Positions 14,635 to 21,682 of a stretch of 25,379 nt of DNA are shown here, in pieces. The stretch comes from Streptomyces sp. WM6378. GTDB lineage: Bacteria; Actinomycetota; Actinomycetes; Streptomycetales; Streptomycetaceae. Position numbers and translations under genes: made by a program. The notes under the pieces are model-generated. The model worked only from the letters and a program-made list of their open reading frames with translations. It was not told where the DNA came from and did not search any database. The stretch covers positions 1 to 25,379 of the forward strand of contig NZ_LGDD01000005.1 in the NCBI RefSeq assembly GCF_001279695.1, read 5' to 3'. Numbering within the stretch: position 1 is the first letter of the stretch; each line of letters opens with the position of its first letter.

Positions 14635-15954
14635 ATGTCGGAACGTCGAAGACGGCGTCTGGCCGCCGTATTGGGGGCGGTCGCGTTCGCCGCGGGGACC
14701 GGCGCGCTCGCCGCACCCGCGAGCGCACTGGCCGCGACGCCGGTCGACTTCGCCACGCACTGCATCCCGCCGGCCATCGCCGGAATCCCGCCGATCGACG
14801 GCACCACGAACGCGACCATCACCGTCGACAACGCCGCACCCAAGGTCGGCGACAAGGTCACCGTCACCTACACGGTGAACAAGCCCGCCGCCAGCAACCC
14901 CGTCGACATCGCCCTGCCCGCCGACATCATGACCCCGACCGGAAAGGTCGTCCTCGCGGGCGCCCAGACCGGCACCGTGGACGTGGCGGGCCCGAAGAAG
15001 AACGATCCGGTGCCCGGCAAGGGCGCGTTCCCGGCGTTCTCCATGAGCGGCAGCTTCACCGCCACCAAGGCCGGCGCGATCACCCTGTCGCCCGGCGACT
15101 ACAACATCCACACCAGCTACATCATGGAGCTGGACACACCCTGCACCGTCACCAACCCGCCCGCCCCGGTCTCCGAGACGGTCAACGCCACGGACGGCGG
15201 CGGACAGGTCAACCAGCGCGCGATCACGGCCTCCCCGGCCGCGGGCAACGCCGGTGACCGCACGACGGTCACCGGGTCCAAGTTCACCCCGAACGCGGAC
15301 GTCACCGTCGCGGGCTGGAACGGCACCGCCACCACCGCCGACAAGATCACCTTCAAGTCGGACGCCAACGGCGGCTTCACCGCCCGGCCGGCGATCAAGG
15401 ACCCGGCGACCACCGGGATCGTGGCCTACGAAGGGGCGGCCTGGGACCCGGCGAACGGCGCGGGCCCGGTGGCGTACAAGGTCAACAGCGGACCGCCGCC
15501 GACCGGACCGAGCCAGAAGCTCAACGCGGCCGTGACCGCGGGCACCCTCGCGATGTCCCAGGCCGGTGACAGCGTCGACCTGGGCGCGGTCGACTTCGGC
15601 AAGGGCGGCGCCTCCACCGGCGATCTGAAGACCGTGACGGTCCAGGACTTCCGCGGCGGCCCCGCGGGCTGGTCCCTGACCGGCAAGGTCACCAACTTCA
15701 CCGGCCCCGGCGGCTCCATCGACGCGGGCAAGCTCAGCTGGACACCGGCGTGCGCCACCAAGCCCGGCTCCCCGTCCGTGTGCGCCGCGGGCTCGGCCGG
15801 CAGCGTGGGCAGCGCGGGAGCCACCCTCGCCTCCACCCCGAACGCGGCGCTCACCGGCGGCGAGTTCACCGTGGACGCGAAGCTCTCGCTGGACGTGCCG
15901 GCGTTCACCGCGCCCGGCGCCTACAGCGGCGTACTGACCCTCACCCTCACCTGA
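14635..15954 (+). CDS. Secreted protein with C-terminal WxL-like cell-wall domain
   Basis: A 439-residue exported protein with a signal peptide (MSERRRRRLA, hydrophobic core, cut near residue 34). Three parts follow. Residues 36-180 are a beta-rich domain bounded by C43 (ATHCIPP) and C170 (DTPCTVT). Residues 195-285 look like an Ig/IPT-type fold (ITASPAAGNAGDRTTVTG, then VTVAGW). Residues 300-439 resemble a WxL domain: TVTVQDFRGGPAGWSLTG (W346-S-L348), LSWTP (W369), and a C-terminal YSGVLTLTL that fits the YxxxLTWxL consensus with Trp replaced by Leu. WxL domains bind peptidoglycan non-covalently in low-GC Gram-positives. C373 and C383 may pair. ATG 14635 has a strong AGGAAGGGGGG (14617-14627). 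The DUF916-type gene follows 61 bases later. Confidence 0.82.
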   Translation: MSERRRRRLAAVLGAVAFAAGTGALAAPASALAATPVDFATHCIPPAIAGIPPIDGTTNATITVDNAAPKVGDKVTVTYTVNKPAASNPVDIALPADIMTPTGKVVLAGAQTGTVDVAGPKKNDPVPGKGAFPAFSMSGSFTATKAGAITLSPGDYNIHTSYIMELDTPCTVTNPPAPVSETVNATDGGGQVNQRAITASPAAGNAGDRTTVTGSKFTPNADVTVAGWNGTATTADKITFKSDANGGFTARPAIKDPATTGIVAYEGAAWDPANGAGPVAYKVNSGPPPTGPSQKLNAAVTAGTLAMSQAGDSVDLGAVDFGKGGASTGDLKTVTVQDFRGGPAGWSLTGKVTNFTGPGGSIDAGKLSWTPACATKPGSPSVCAAGSAGSVGSAGATLASTPNAALTGGEFTVDAKLSLDVPAFTAPGAYSGVLTLTLT

Positions 15955-16015
15955 TGTCCACTCGTGGGCCGGGCGCGCACCCGGCCGGCCCACCCGTCCC
16001 CGGGGGTCCCGCACC

Positions 16016-16963
16016 GTGCGCAAGCTGTCCGCACTCCTCCTGGCCGCCGTGCTCGCCGTGCTCGCCGCGCCCGCGGCCCGCGCCGCCGACAACGGCAACT
16101 GGTCCGTCTTCCCCGCCTCCACGGGCAGCGCCCAGCGCCCGTACTTCTACCTCTCCGCCGACCCCGGCACCACCCTCGCCGACAAGGTGACCGTCACCAA
16201 CAAGACGTCGGTGCCGCTGACCTTCCGGCTGTACGGGGCGGACGCGTACAACACCGAGCGCGACGGCGGGTTCGCCGTGCGCTCGGAGCAGGAGCACCAG
16301 AGCGGGGTGGGGGCCTGGGCCAAGCCCGCCCAGAGCGTGATCACCGTCCCGGCCCGTTCCTCGGTCACCGTGCCCTTCACGCTCGCCGTGCCGCCGGACG
16401 CCGAGCCCGGCGACCACGTCGGCGCCCTGGTCGCGCTCGACGACCGCGTCGCGCCGGGAACGGCCGCCGACGGCAAGGTCGCCGTCGGCATCCAGCAGGC
16501 CGTGGGCGCCCGGGTCTATCTGCGCGTCGGCGGTCCCACCGTCCCCGCCCTCGCCGTCGAGCACGTCTCGCTCGCCCAGCACCGGCCGCTGGTCCCCGGC
16601 ACCGGGGAGAGCCGCACCGACATCACGTACACCCTGCACAACCGGGGCAACGTCACGCTCAACCCCAAGGTCGACCTGAGCGCGACCGGACTCTTCGGCC
16701 GCACGCTGCTCAGCCGCAACCTGACCAAAGTCCCCTCCGAGCTGTTGCCCGGGCAGCAGGTCACACTCACCGAGGCGTGGCACGGGGCTCCCCAACTCGA
16801 CTGGGGCGACGTCAAGTTGACCGCAAGCGCCAAGGACGCGCGGGGCTCGGCGGCGGCCTCCTTCCTGGCCCTGCCCTGGCTGGCCGGGGGAGTCCTCCTC
16901 GCCGCCGCCCTCGCCTTGGTCGCCCAGCGGATCGTGCGCCGTCGTATCGTGGCCCGGTCATGA
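16016..16963 (+). CDS. Membrane-anchored DUF916-type (WxL-interacting) protein
   Basis: A 315-residue protein with a signal peptide (MRKLSALLLAAVLAVLAAPAARA, cut near 24), a large extracytoplasmic part and one C-terminal transmembrane helix (about 285-304) with a basic tail, RIVRRRIVARS. The first outer domain (25-175) has the DUF916 pattern: NWSVFPAS, RPYFYLSADPGTTLADKVTVTNKT, FRLYGADAYNT, GGFAV, and VPPDAEPGDHVGALVA. The second (180-275) is a further beta domain. In Firmicutes such proteins are called WxLIP and tether or assemble WxL proteins at the wall, and the WxL-like gene here is directly upstream. GTG 16016 is preceded only by a weak GGGGG, so coupling is likely. Confidence 0.82.
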   Translation: MRKLSALLLAAVLAVLAAPAARAADNGNWSVFPASTGSAQRPYFYLSADPGTTLADKVTVTNKTSVPLTFRLYGADAYNTERDGGFAVRSEQEHQSGVGAWAKPAQSVITVPARSSVTVPFTLAVPPDAEPGDHVGALVALDDRVAPGTAADGKVAVGIQQAVGARVYLRVGGPTVPALAVEHVSLAQHRPLVPGTGESRTDITYTLHNRGNVTLNPKVDLSATGLFGRTLLSRNLTKVPSELLPGQQVTLTEAWHGAPQLDWGDVKLTASAKDARGSAAASFLALPWLAGGVLLAAALALVAQRIVRRRIVARS

Positions 16964-16991
16964 CACGTACGGCAGGTGAGGGGCAACCGTC

Positions 16992-17786
16992 ATGCGGACG
17001 GGGCGCAGGGAAAAGCTGACGGGGTACGCGGCGGTGCTGGCGGCGCTGGTCACGGTCGCGGGGTGCGGCGGCTCGGGGGACGCGGCGTCGGAGAAATCCG
17101 CGTCGCCCGCCCAGGGCGCGGCCAAGCCCGCCGTCGGGGGCAAGCCGTTCACCCAGGCGCAGACCGACGCGGCGCTGCTCACCGCGCGGGAAGTCGGCGC
17201 GGGCTGGGCCGAGGACCAGGAGCCGGCGGACAGCCCCTCCGAGGACGTCAGCGGCGGCGACAACTCGGACGTCGGCGCCGAGGGCGGTACCGAGAGCACC
17301 AACAGCGCGCAGTGCGACACGTACATGGAGACGTGGAACGGGCCCAAGGAGGGCCAGGACGCGGCGAGTTCGACCCGCGACTACGCCAAGGACTCCGACA
17401 CCGAGCACCTCACGTTCCGGGTCGTGGCGTATCCCTCCGCCGAGGAGGCGGCCAAGGCGGTCGCGGCCTCCCGCGCGCTGCCCGCCGCCTGCGACGGGGG
17501 CTCGCTCGACTTCAACTGGGGCGGGCCCGAGAAGAGCGAGGTCAAGCCGGAGAGCGTGGCGAAGCTGGGCGACGAGTCGGTGGGCATGCGGGTCACGGCG
17601 CCACTGGCCTCGGTGCCGGGCACCGAGCTCCACATGCAGGTCCTCACCGTCCGCGAGGGCGCGAACGTCTCGACGGTGACCTTCGCCGCCCAGACCCCGG
17701 CGGACCCGGCCCTGCTCCCCGCGCTCCTGGCGAAGGCCGCCGCCCGCCTCCACACGGTGGCCCAGGGCGCTACACCCCAGCCGTAG
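16992..17786 (+). CDS. Secreted lipoprotein, unknown function
   Basis: A 264-residue lipoprotein. The signal peptide ends in the lipobox V22-A23-G24-C25 followed by GGSGD, so the mature protein should be lipidated on C25 and sit on the outer face of the membrane. A linker rich in Ser, Gly, Asp and Ala (to about residue 100) leads into a compact domain with C107 and C167, in which TFRVVAYPSAEEAAKAVAA and LHMQVLTVREGANVSTVTF resemble actinobacterial PknH-type or similar sensor-like lipoprotein domains; that resemblance is weak. ATG 16992 has AGGTGAGGGG at 16976-16985. It starts 28 bases after the DUF916-type gene and may share its transcript, but a role in the WxL cassette is only suggested by position. 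Confidence 0.82.
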   Translation: MRTGRREKLTGYAAVLAALVTVAGCGGSGDAASEKSASPAQGAAKPAVGGKPFTQAQTDAALLTAREVGAGWAEDQEPADSPSEDVSGGDNSDVGAEGGTESTNSAQCDTYMETWNGPKEGQDAASSTRDYAKDSDTEHLTFRVVAYPSAEEAAKAVAASRALPAACDGGSLDFNWGGPEKSEVKPESVAKLGDESVGMRVTAPLASVPGTELHMQVLTVREGANVSTVTFAAQTPADPALLPALLAKAAARLHTVAQGATPQP

Positions 17787-17805
17787 GGGTGCCGGGACGT
17801 GGGGC

Positions 17806-17828
17806 CGGGCCCCGCGCGGGGCCCGTTT
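17806..17828 (+). terminator. Terminator with 20-bp fully self-complementary stem
   Basis: CGGGCCCCGCGCGGGGCCCG (17806-17825) is a perfect palindrome followed by TTT. It lies about 20 bases after the lipoprotein stop and 52 before the era start, separating the two transcription units. Confidence 0.75.
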
Positions 17829-17876
17829 CCGGCGGGCTGGGCGGCGGGGCCCCCGGGATCGGGGAGAATGGGCGGC

Positions 17877-18830
17877 ATGAGCGCTCGTACCCCTGCCGCT
17901 GACACCGCCGCCGAACCCACCCACCGGGCCGGCTTCGCCTGCTTCGTCGGCCGCCCCAACGCGGGCAAGTCCACCCTCACGAACGCTCTGGTCGGGCAGA
18001 AGGTGGCCATCACCTCCAACCGCCCGCAGACCACCCGGCACACCGTGCGCGGCATCGTGCACCGCCCGGACGCCCAGCTGATCCTGGTGGACACCCCCGG
18101 CCTCCACAAGCCGCGCACCCTGCTCGGCGAGCGCCTCAACGACGTGGTCCGCACCACGTGGGCCGAGGTCGACGTGATCGGCTTCTGCCTGCCCGCCGAC
18201 CAGAAGCTCGGCCCCGGCGATAAGTTCATCGCCAAGGAACTCGCCGGGATCAAGAAGACCCCCAAGATCGCGATCGTCACCAAGACCGACCTGGTCGACT
18301 CCAAGACGCTCGCCGAGCAGCTCATCGCCGTGGACCAGCTCTCCAAGGAGCTCGGCTTCGAGTGGGCGCAGATCGTGCCGGTGTCGGCGGTCGGCGACCA
18401 GCAGGTCCAGCTCGTCGCGGACCTGATCATCCCGCTGCTGCCCGACAGCCCGCCGCTCTACCCCGAGGGCGACCTCACAGACGAGCCCGAGCAGGTCATG
18501 GTCGCCGAGCTGATCCGCGAGGCCGCCCTCGAAGGCGTACGGGACGAGCTGCCGCACTCCATCGCCGTCGTCGTGGAGGAAATGATTCCGCGCGAGGACC
18601 GGCCCGCCGACAAGCCGCTCCTGGACATCCACGCCAACGTCTACATCGAGCGCCCCAGCCAGAAGGGCATCATCATCGGCCCCAAGGGCAAGCGCCTGAA
18701 GGAGGTCGGCATGAAGTCCCGCAAGCACATCGAGGCACTCCTCGGCACGCCGGTCTTCCTCGACCTGCACGTCAAGGTCGCCAAGGACTGGCAGCGCGAC
18801 CCCAAGCAGCTCCGCAAGCTCGGGTTCTGA
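17877..18830 (+). CDS. era: GTPase Era
   Basis: A 317-residue GTP-binding protein that binds 16S rRNA and assists 30S subunit assembly. G1 is GRPNAGKS (25-32), G2 lies in QTTRHTVRG, G3 is DTPG (72-75), G4 is TKTD (135-138) where NKxD is usual, and G5 is SAV (170-172). The C-terminal KH domain has GIIIGPKG (264-271). ATG 17877 has GGGGAG at 17861-17866; the in-frame ATG at 17868 is too close to that site. GAGAAT at 17864-17869 could also be a -10 box for a leaderless message. Upstream is a strong terminator, so era probably has its own promoter. Confidence 0.95.
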   Translation: MSARTPAADTAAEPTHRAGFACFVGRPNAGKSTLTNALVGQKVAITSNRPQTTRHTVRGIVHRPDAQLILVDTPGLHKPRTLLGERLNDVVRTTWAEVDVIGFCLPADQKLGPGDKFIAKELAGIKKTPKIAIVTKTDLVDSKTLAEQLIAVDQLSKELGFEWAQIVPVSAVGDQQVQLVADLIIPLLPDSPPLYPEGDLTDEPEQVMVAELIREAALEGVRDELPHSIAVVVEEMIPREDRPADKPLLDIHANVYIERPSQKGIIIGPKGKRLKEVGMKSRKHIEALLGTPVFLDLHVKVAKDWQRDPKQLRKLGF

Positions 18831-18845
18831 GCACACCGACGCAAC

Positions 18846-18885
18846 CGAAGACCCCCGCCGAGGCCCTGCCCGGCGGGGGTCTTCG
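18846..18885. terminator. Bidirectional terminator between era and the beta-lactamase-family gene
   Basis: Positions 18846-18860 (CGAAGACCCCCGCCG) and 18871-18885 are a perfect 15-bp inverted repeat with a 10-base loop. It sits between two converging genes, 16 bases after era and 15 from the end of the other gene. Confidence 0.85.
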
Positions 18886-18899
18886 CGTCGCGGCGAGGG

Positions 18900-20354
18900 C
18901 TACGCCACCTTCGGCGCGCACCTCATGCCGATGTAGCAGCAGGCCGTGCCGTCCTGGAGGGTGGAGAAGACGACCGGCATCCAGTCCGCGCTGTACGCGC
19001 CGGAGCCCGCGCCCGCGAACACCTTGTCCGTGACCGCGACGAGGTCCATCTCCAGCGGTGGCGAGAAGTCCTTCATGCCACCGACGAACTCGTACACCAG
19101 GTGCGGCTTGCCGTCCTCCGGCTCGGAGACGGTGATGAGGACGCCCTCGCGCTCGTACGTGCCGGTGAGCGGCGCGAAGTCCACCTCGACCGGCTCGGCC
19201 GGCGGCCCGAACGGCGCGGGCATCCGGACGCCGGCCAGCTCGCCGAGGAGGTCGGCGAAAAGCTCCTCGTAGAGGCGGCGCGCGTCGCCGCCGTTGGTCA
19301 GGAGCACCACCGCGACACCGGCGCTCGGCACCACGCGCAGGAAGCCGTACTGGCCGATCGAGGCGCCGTCGTGGCCGAAGCCCGTGATGCCGTTCCAGTC
19401 GTACAGAGTCCAGCCCAGGCCCCAGCCGTCCGCGTGGACGGTCCATTTGTCGGGGGAGTCGACCTCGCGGGTCTGCATCGCGGAGACGCTGCCCGGGGTC
19501 AGCACCCGCGTCCCGTCGGGGGCGGTGCCGCCGGCGAGGTGCAGCTGCGCGAGCCGGGCCACGTCACCGGCGCTGGCGATGACGCGTCCGTACGGGCCCG
19601 CCGAGCGCGGCATCATGTCCCAGGCCGGCGCCGGGGCGGGGTCCTCGCCGTACTCGCCGAGGTGGCCCATCGCGGCCCGGAAGCTGAGCGCCTCCTCGGG
19701 CAGCGTCATCGTGTGGGTCACGCCGAGCGGGGCGAGCAGCAGGTCCTTGAGCGCCTGGTCCCAGGTCGTGCCGGTGATCACCTCGATCATGCGGCCGAGC
19801 ACGTTGAAGCCGAGGCTGCTGTAGGAGCAGGCGCTGCCGGACGGGCAGTCAAGGGCGACCCCCTTGGCGGCGTCGACGTACAGCTCAAGGCAGTCGTCAC
19901 CGCGCCCGGAGTCGAAGGTGAAGTCGCAGGTCAGGCCGCTGGTGTGGGAGAGCAGTTGGCGCGGCGTGATGGTCCGGCTCGCCTCCTCGTCGGCGACGGT
20001 GAAGTCCGCGAGCACCTCGCGGACCGGCGCGTCCAGGTCCAGCTTGCCCGCGTCGACGAGCTGCATGACCAGGGTCGCGGTGTACGTCTTGGCGAGGGAG
20101 CCGAGCTGGAAGACCGAATCGGTGGTGGCTTCCACGCCGGTGCCGGTGTGCAGTATCCCGCTCGCCAGCTCGTGGATCTTGCCGCCGGTGAGCACGGCGA
20201 GGGTGGCACCGGGCACGTGGTGGGTCTGGCGCAGCCGGTCGAGCTTCGCCTGCCACTGGTCGAGGTGGACGCGCTCACCGCCGGAGTCGTCGGCGCCCCA
20301 CTCGCCCTCGGCCCGCCAGTTGCCCCGCTCGTCCCAGCTCACGTTCTTCGACAT
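18900..20354 (-). CDS. Serine hydrolase of the beta-lactamase (class C-like) family
   Basis: A 484-residue protein of the beta-lactamase/penicillin-binding-protein-like (Pfam Beta-lactamase) family. The nucleophile motif is SLAK (86-89) in QLGSLAKTYTATL, the second motif CSYSSLGFN has Y178-S-S, and the third is HDG (328-330) in GFGHDGASIGQ. HTSGL (137-141) is also typical. A C-terminal extension of about 100 residues (from 380) looks like an extra beta domain. No signal peptide or lipobox is seen, so it is probably a cytoplasmic esterase or peptidase, not an antibiotic-resistance enzyme. ATG 20354 has a strong GGAGGGGAA (about 20360-20368); the frame opens earlier at 20411, inside the promoter. 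Confidence 0.85.
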   Translation of the reverse strand: MSKNVSWDERGNWRAEGEWGADDSGGERVHLDQWQAKLDRLRQTHHVPGATLAVLTGGKIHELASGILHTGTGVEATTDSVFQLGSLAKTYTATLVMQLVDAGKLDLDAPVREVLADFTVADEEASRTITPRQLLSHTSGLTCDFTFDSGRGDDCLELYVDAAKGVALDCPSGSACSYSSLGFNVLGRMIEVITGTTWDQALKDLLLAPLGVTHTMTLPEEALSFRAAMGHLGEYGEDPAPAPAWDMMPRSAGPYGRVIASAGDVARLAQLHLAGGTAPDGTRVLTPGSVSAMQTREVDSPDKWTVHADGWGLGWTLYDWNGITGFGHDGASIGQYGFLRVVPSAGVAVVLLTNGGDARRLYEELFADLLGELAGVRMPAPFGPPAEPVEVDFAPLTGTYEREGVLITVSEPEDGKPHLVYEFVGGMKDFSPPLEMDLVAVTDKVFAGAGSGAYSADWMPVVFSTLQDGTACCYIGMRCAPKVA

Positions 20355-20372
20355 GCCGCTTCCCCTCCAGTG

Positions 20373-20430
20373 ATGCGTACCCCGTGCTCCCGATGCGCAC
20401 ACTGTACGCATGAGGGTGCGGCGTGCGCAA
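20373..20430 (-). promoter_or_regulatory. Promoter and operator-like repeats of the beta-lactamase-family gene
   Basis: On the minus strand, TTGCGC (20425-20430), an 18-base spacer and TACAGT (20401-20406) form a good vegetative promoter, with a start near 20394. Three copies of an 8-mer surround the -10: ATGCGTAC (20373-20380), ATGCGCAC (20393-20400) and, inverted, GTACGCAT (20404-20411). This layout suits a repressor. Confidence 0.55.
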
Positions 20431-20498
20431 GGGGAGTCGATCTACGCGCCGAGGGCGCCCGCGCGGCCGGGCCGAAGCGCGGCTGCTCTCAATGGCCG

Positions 20499-21326
20499 TC
20501 AGGCGTCGGCCGGTTCGGCGATCAGGGCCGTGCCCGCCGGGCGGAACCCCAAGGTCGCGTACATCCGGGCCACGTCCGCGTCGCCCGCCGACAGAAAGAC
20601 CGTCGCCGCCCCCTGGGCCCGCGCGTCCGCGACAAGGGCCGCGGTGACCGCACGCCCAAGGCCCCGGCGCCGCGCGGCGGGCAGCGTGCCGACCCCGACG
20701 ATCTCGGTGACCGGGCCCACCGGGTTGTGCATCCCGGAGCAGAGCGGAAGGCCGTCCTCGATCGCCGCCGCCAGCGCCGTGCGGCCCGCCCGGATCCGCT
20801 CGGCGACCTGGCAGGACCGGCCGTCGCCGGCGCGGGCGGTGATCTCGGCGGCCAGCTCGGCCGGGCCCGCCGGGCCGACTCCCGTACCGGGCGCGGAGAA
20901 TGCGAGATGGGGCACGACCAGGGCCGCGTGCAGCAGCGGATCGGCCGGGCCCAGCACACGGACCAGGGGGTGGGGCTCGGCGGTCGGCGCCTCGGGGTCC
21001 AGCACCATCAGCGGGTGCTCGTGCACCGCGAGGCCCGACTCCTCGACCGCTGCGCGCAGCCCGGGGCTCACCTCGGCGACCCACTCGAAGGCCTCGGGCG
21101 CGCCCAGCTCGCGCTGGCGGGCCCGCACCCGGTCGACATCGGCGGCCGTCACCGGCCCGGCGTGGCCGAGGGCGGGCCGTGCGTAGAAGGGCCAGCCCGC
21201 GCCCTCGCGGACGAAGAGGGTCAGCGGACCGAAGTCCTCGGCGCGGGCCGAACTCCTGGGCGCCGCATCGTAGTAGCGCTCAAGGTCGTCCAACTGGGTG
21301 CGGGCAGGCAGGCTCATGGTGCGCAT
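20499..21326 (-). CDS. GNAT-family N-acetyltransferase
   Basis: A 275-residue protein whose C-terminal third is a GNAT acetyltransferase domain: VTEIVGVGTLPAARRRGLGRAVTAALVADA carries the acetyl-CoA-binding R-x-x-G-x-G/A motif, followed by the strand ATVFLSAGD and MYATLGFRPAGT. The N-terminal 140 residues (LERYYDAAPR, FGPLTLFVREGAGWPFYARP) are a second, degenerate domain often found in this actinobacterial group. The substrate is unknown. The frame is open much further upstream through the emfourin gene, so I chose ATG 21326; ATG 21317 is equally possible and neither has a clear ribosome binding site. It starts 44 bases after the inhibitor gene and may belong to the same transcript. Confidence 0.8.
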   Translation of the reverse strand: MRTMSLPARTQLDDLERYYDAAPRSSARAEDFGPLTLFVREGAGWPFYARPALGHAGPVTAADVDRVRARQRELGAPEAFEWVAEVSPGLRAAVEESGLAVHEHPLMVLDPEAPTAEPHPLVRVLGPADPLLHAALVVPHLAFSAPGTGVGPAGPAELAAEITARAGDGRSCQVAERIRAGRTALAAAIEDGLPLCSGMHNPVGPVTEIVGVGTLPAARRRGLGRAVTAALVADARAQGAATVFLSAGDADVARMYATLGFRPAGTALIAEPADA

Positions 21327-21370
21327 CAAAGCAGCCGCCCGGCCGGCCCGCACCCCGGTTTCGGCGCCGC

Positions 21371-21637
21371 CTACGCGCCTTCCTTCAACACCCTGGTGAT
21401 CAGGGCGCGTTGGGCCTCGGTCAGGCGCGGATCGGCGCAGTGCACCGTCCGGCCGTCCACGGTGATCTCGTAGTGGAAGCCGTCCGGCACGCCGATCGAC
21501 GGCTCGGCGTGGCCCCCGTCGAGCGCCGCCTTCGCCAGGGCGTGCCATTCGGCGGCATCGGGCCGGCCCGAGGTGTCGACCTCGGCCCGGCGCTCGATGC
21601 CGGCGAATCCTCCTGTGCGGGAAACCTGGATACGCAT
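21371..21637 (-). CDS. Emfourin-type inhibitor of M4 (protealysin-like) protease
   Basis: An 88-residue protein beginning MRIQVSRTGGFAGIERR and continuing AEVDTSG, which matches my recollection of emfourin (M4in), the slow, tight-binding protein inhibitor of protealysin-like metalloproteases. Emfourin genes lie beside their protease genes, as here: this start is 45 bases after the stop of the M4 protease on the same strand. No signal peptide is present, in keeping with a cytoplasmic partner. Ribosome binding site AGAGG is close to the ATG. The family call rests on the N-terminal pattern, size and context. Confidence 0.75.
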   Translation of the reverse strand: MRIQVSRTGGFAGIERRAEVDTSGRPDAAEWHALAKAALDGGHAEPSIGVPDGFHYEITVDGRTVHCADPRLTEAQRALITRVLKEGA

Positions 21638-21682
21638 GGCCTCTGTCTAGCAGCCCCTGTCCACTACGTCAGCGGGTGCGCG

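Noticed and set aside
14572..16122. A 516-codon minus-strand frame opposite the WxL-like gene
   Set aside because: It is the mirror of a well-supported exported protein and reads as low-complexity Gly/Arg/Val sequence.
19101..21473. A 790-codon plus-strand frame across the beta-lactamase-family, GNAT and inhibitor genes
   Set aside because: It runs through three motif-bearing minus-strand genes and a promoter region, and its composition is that of a shadow frame.
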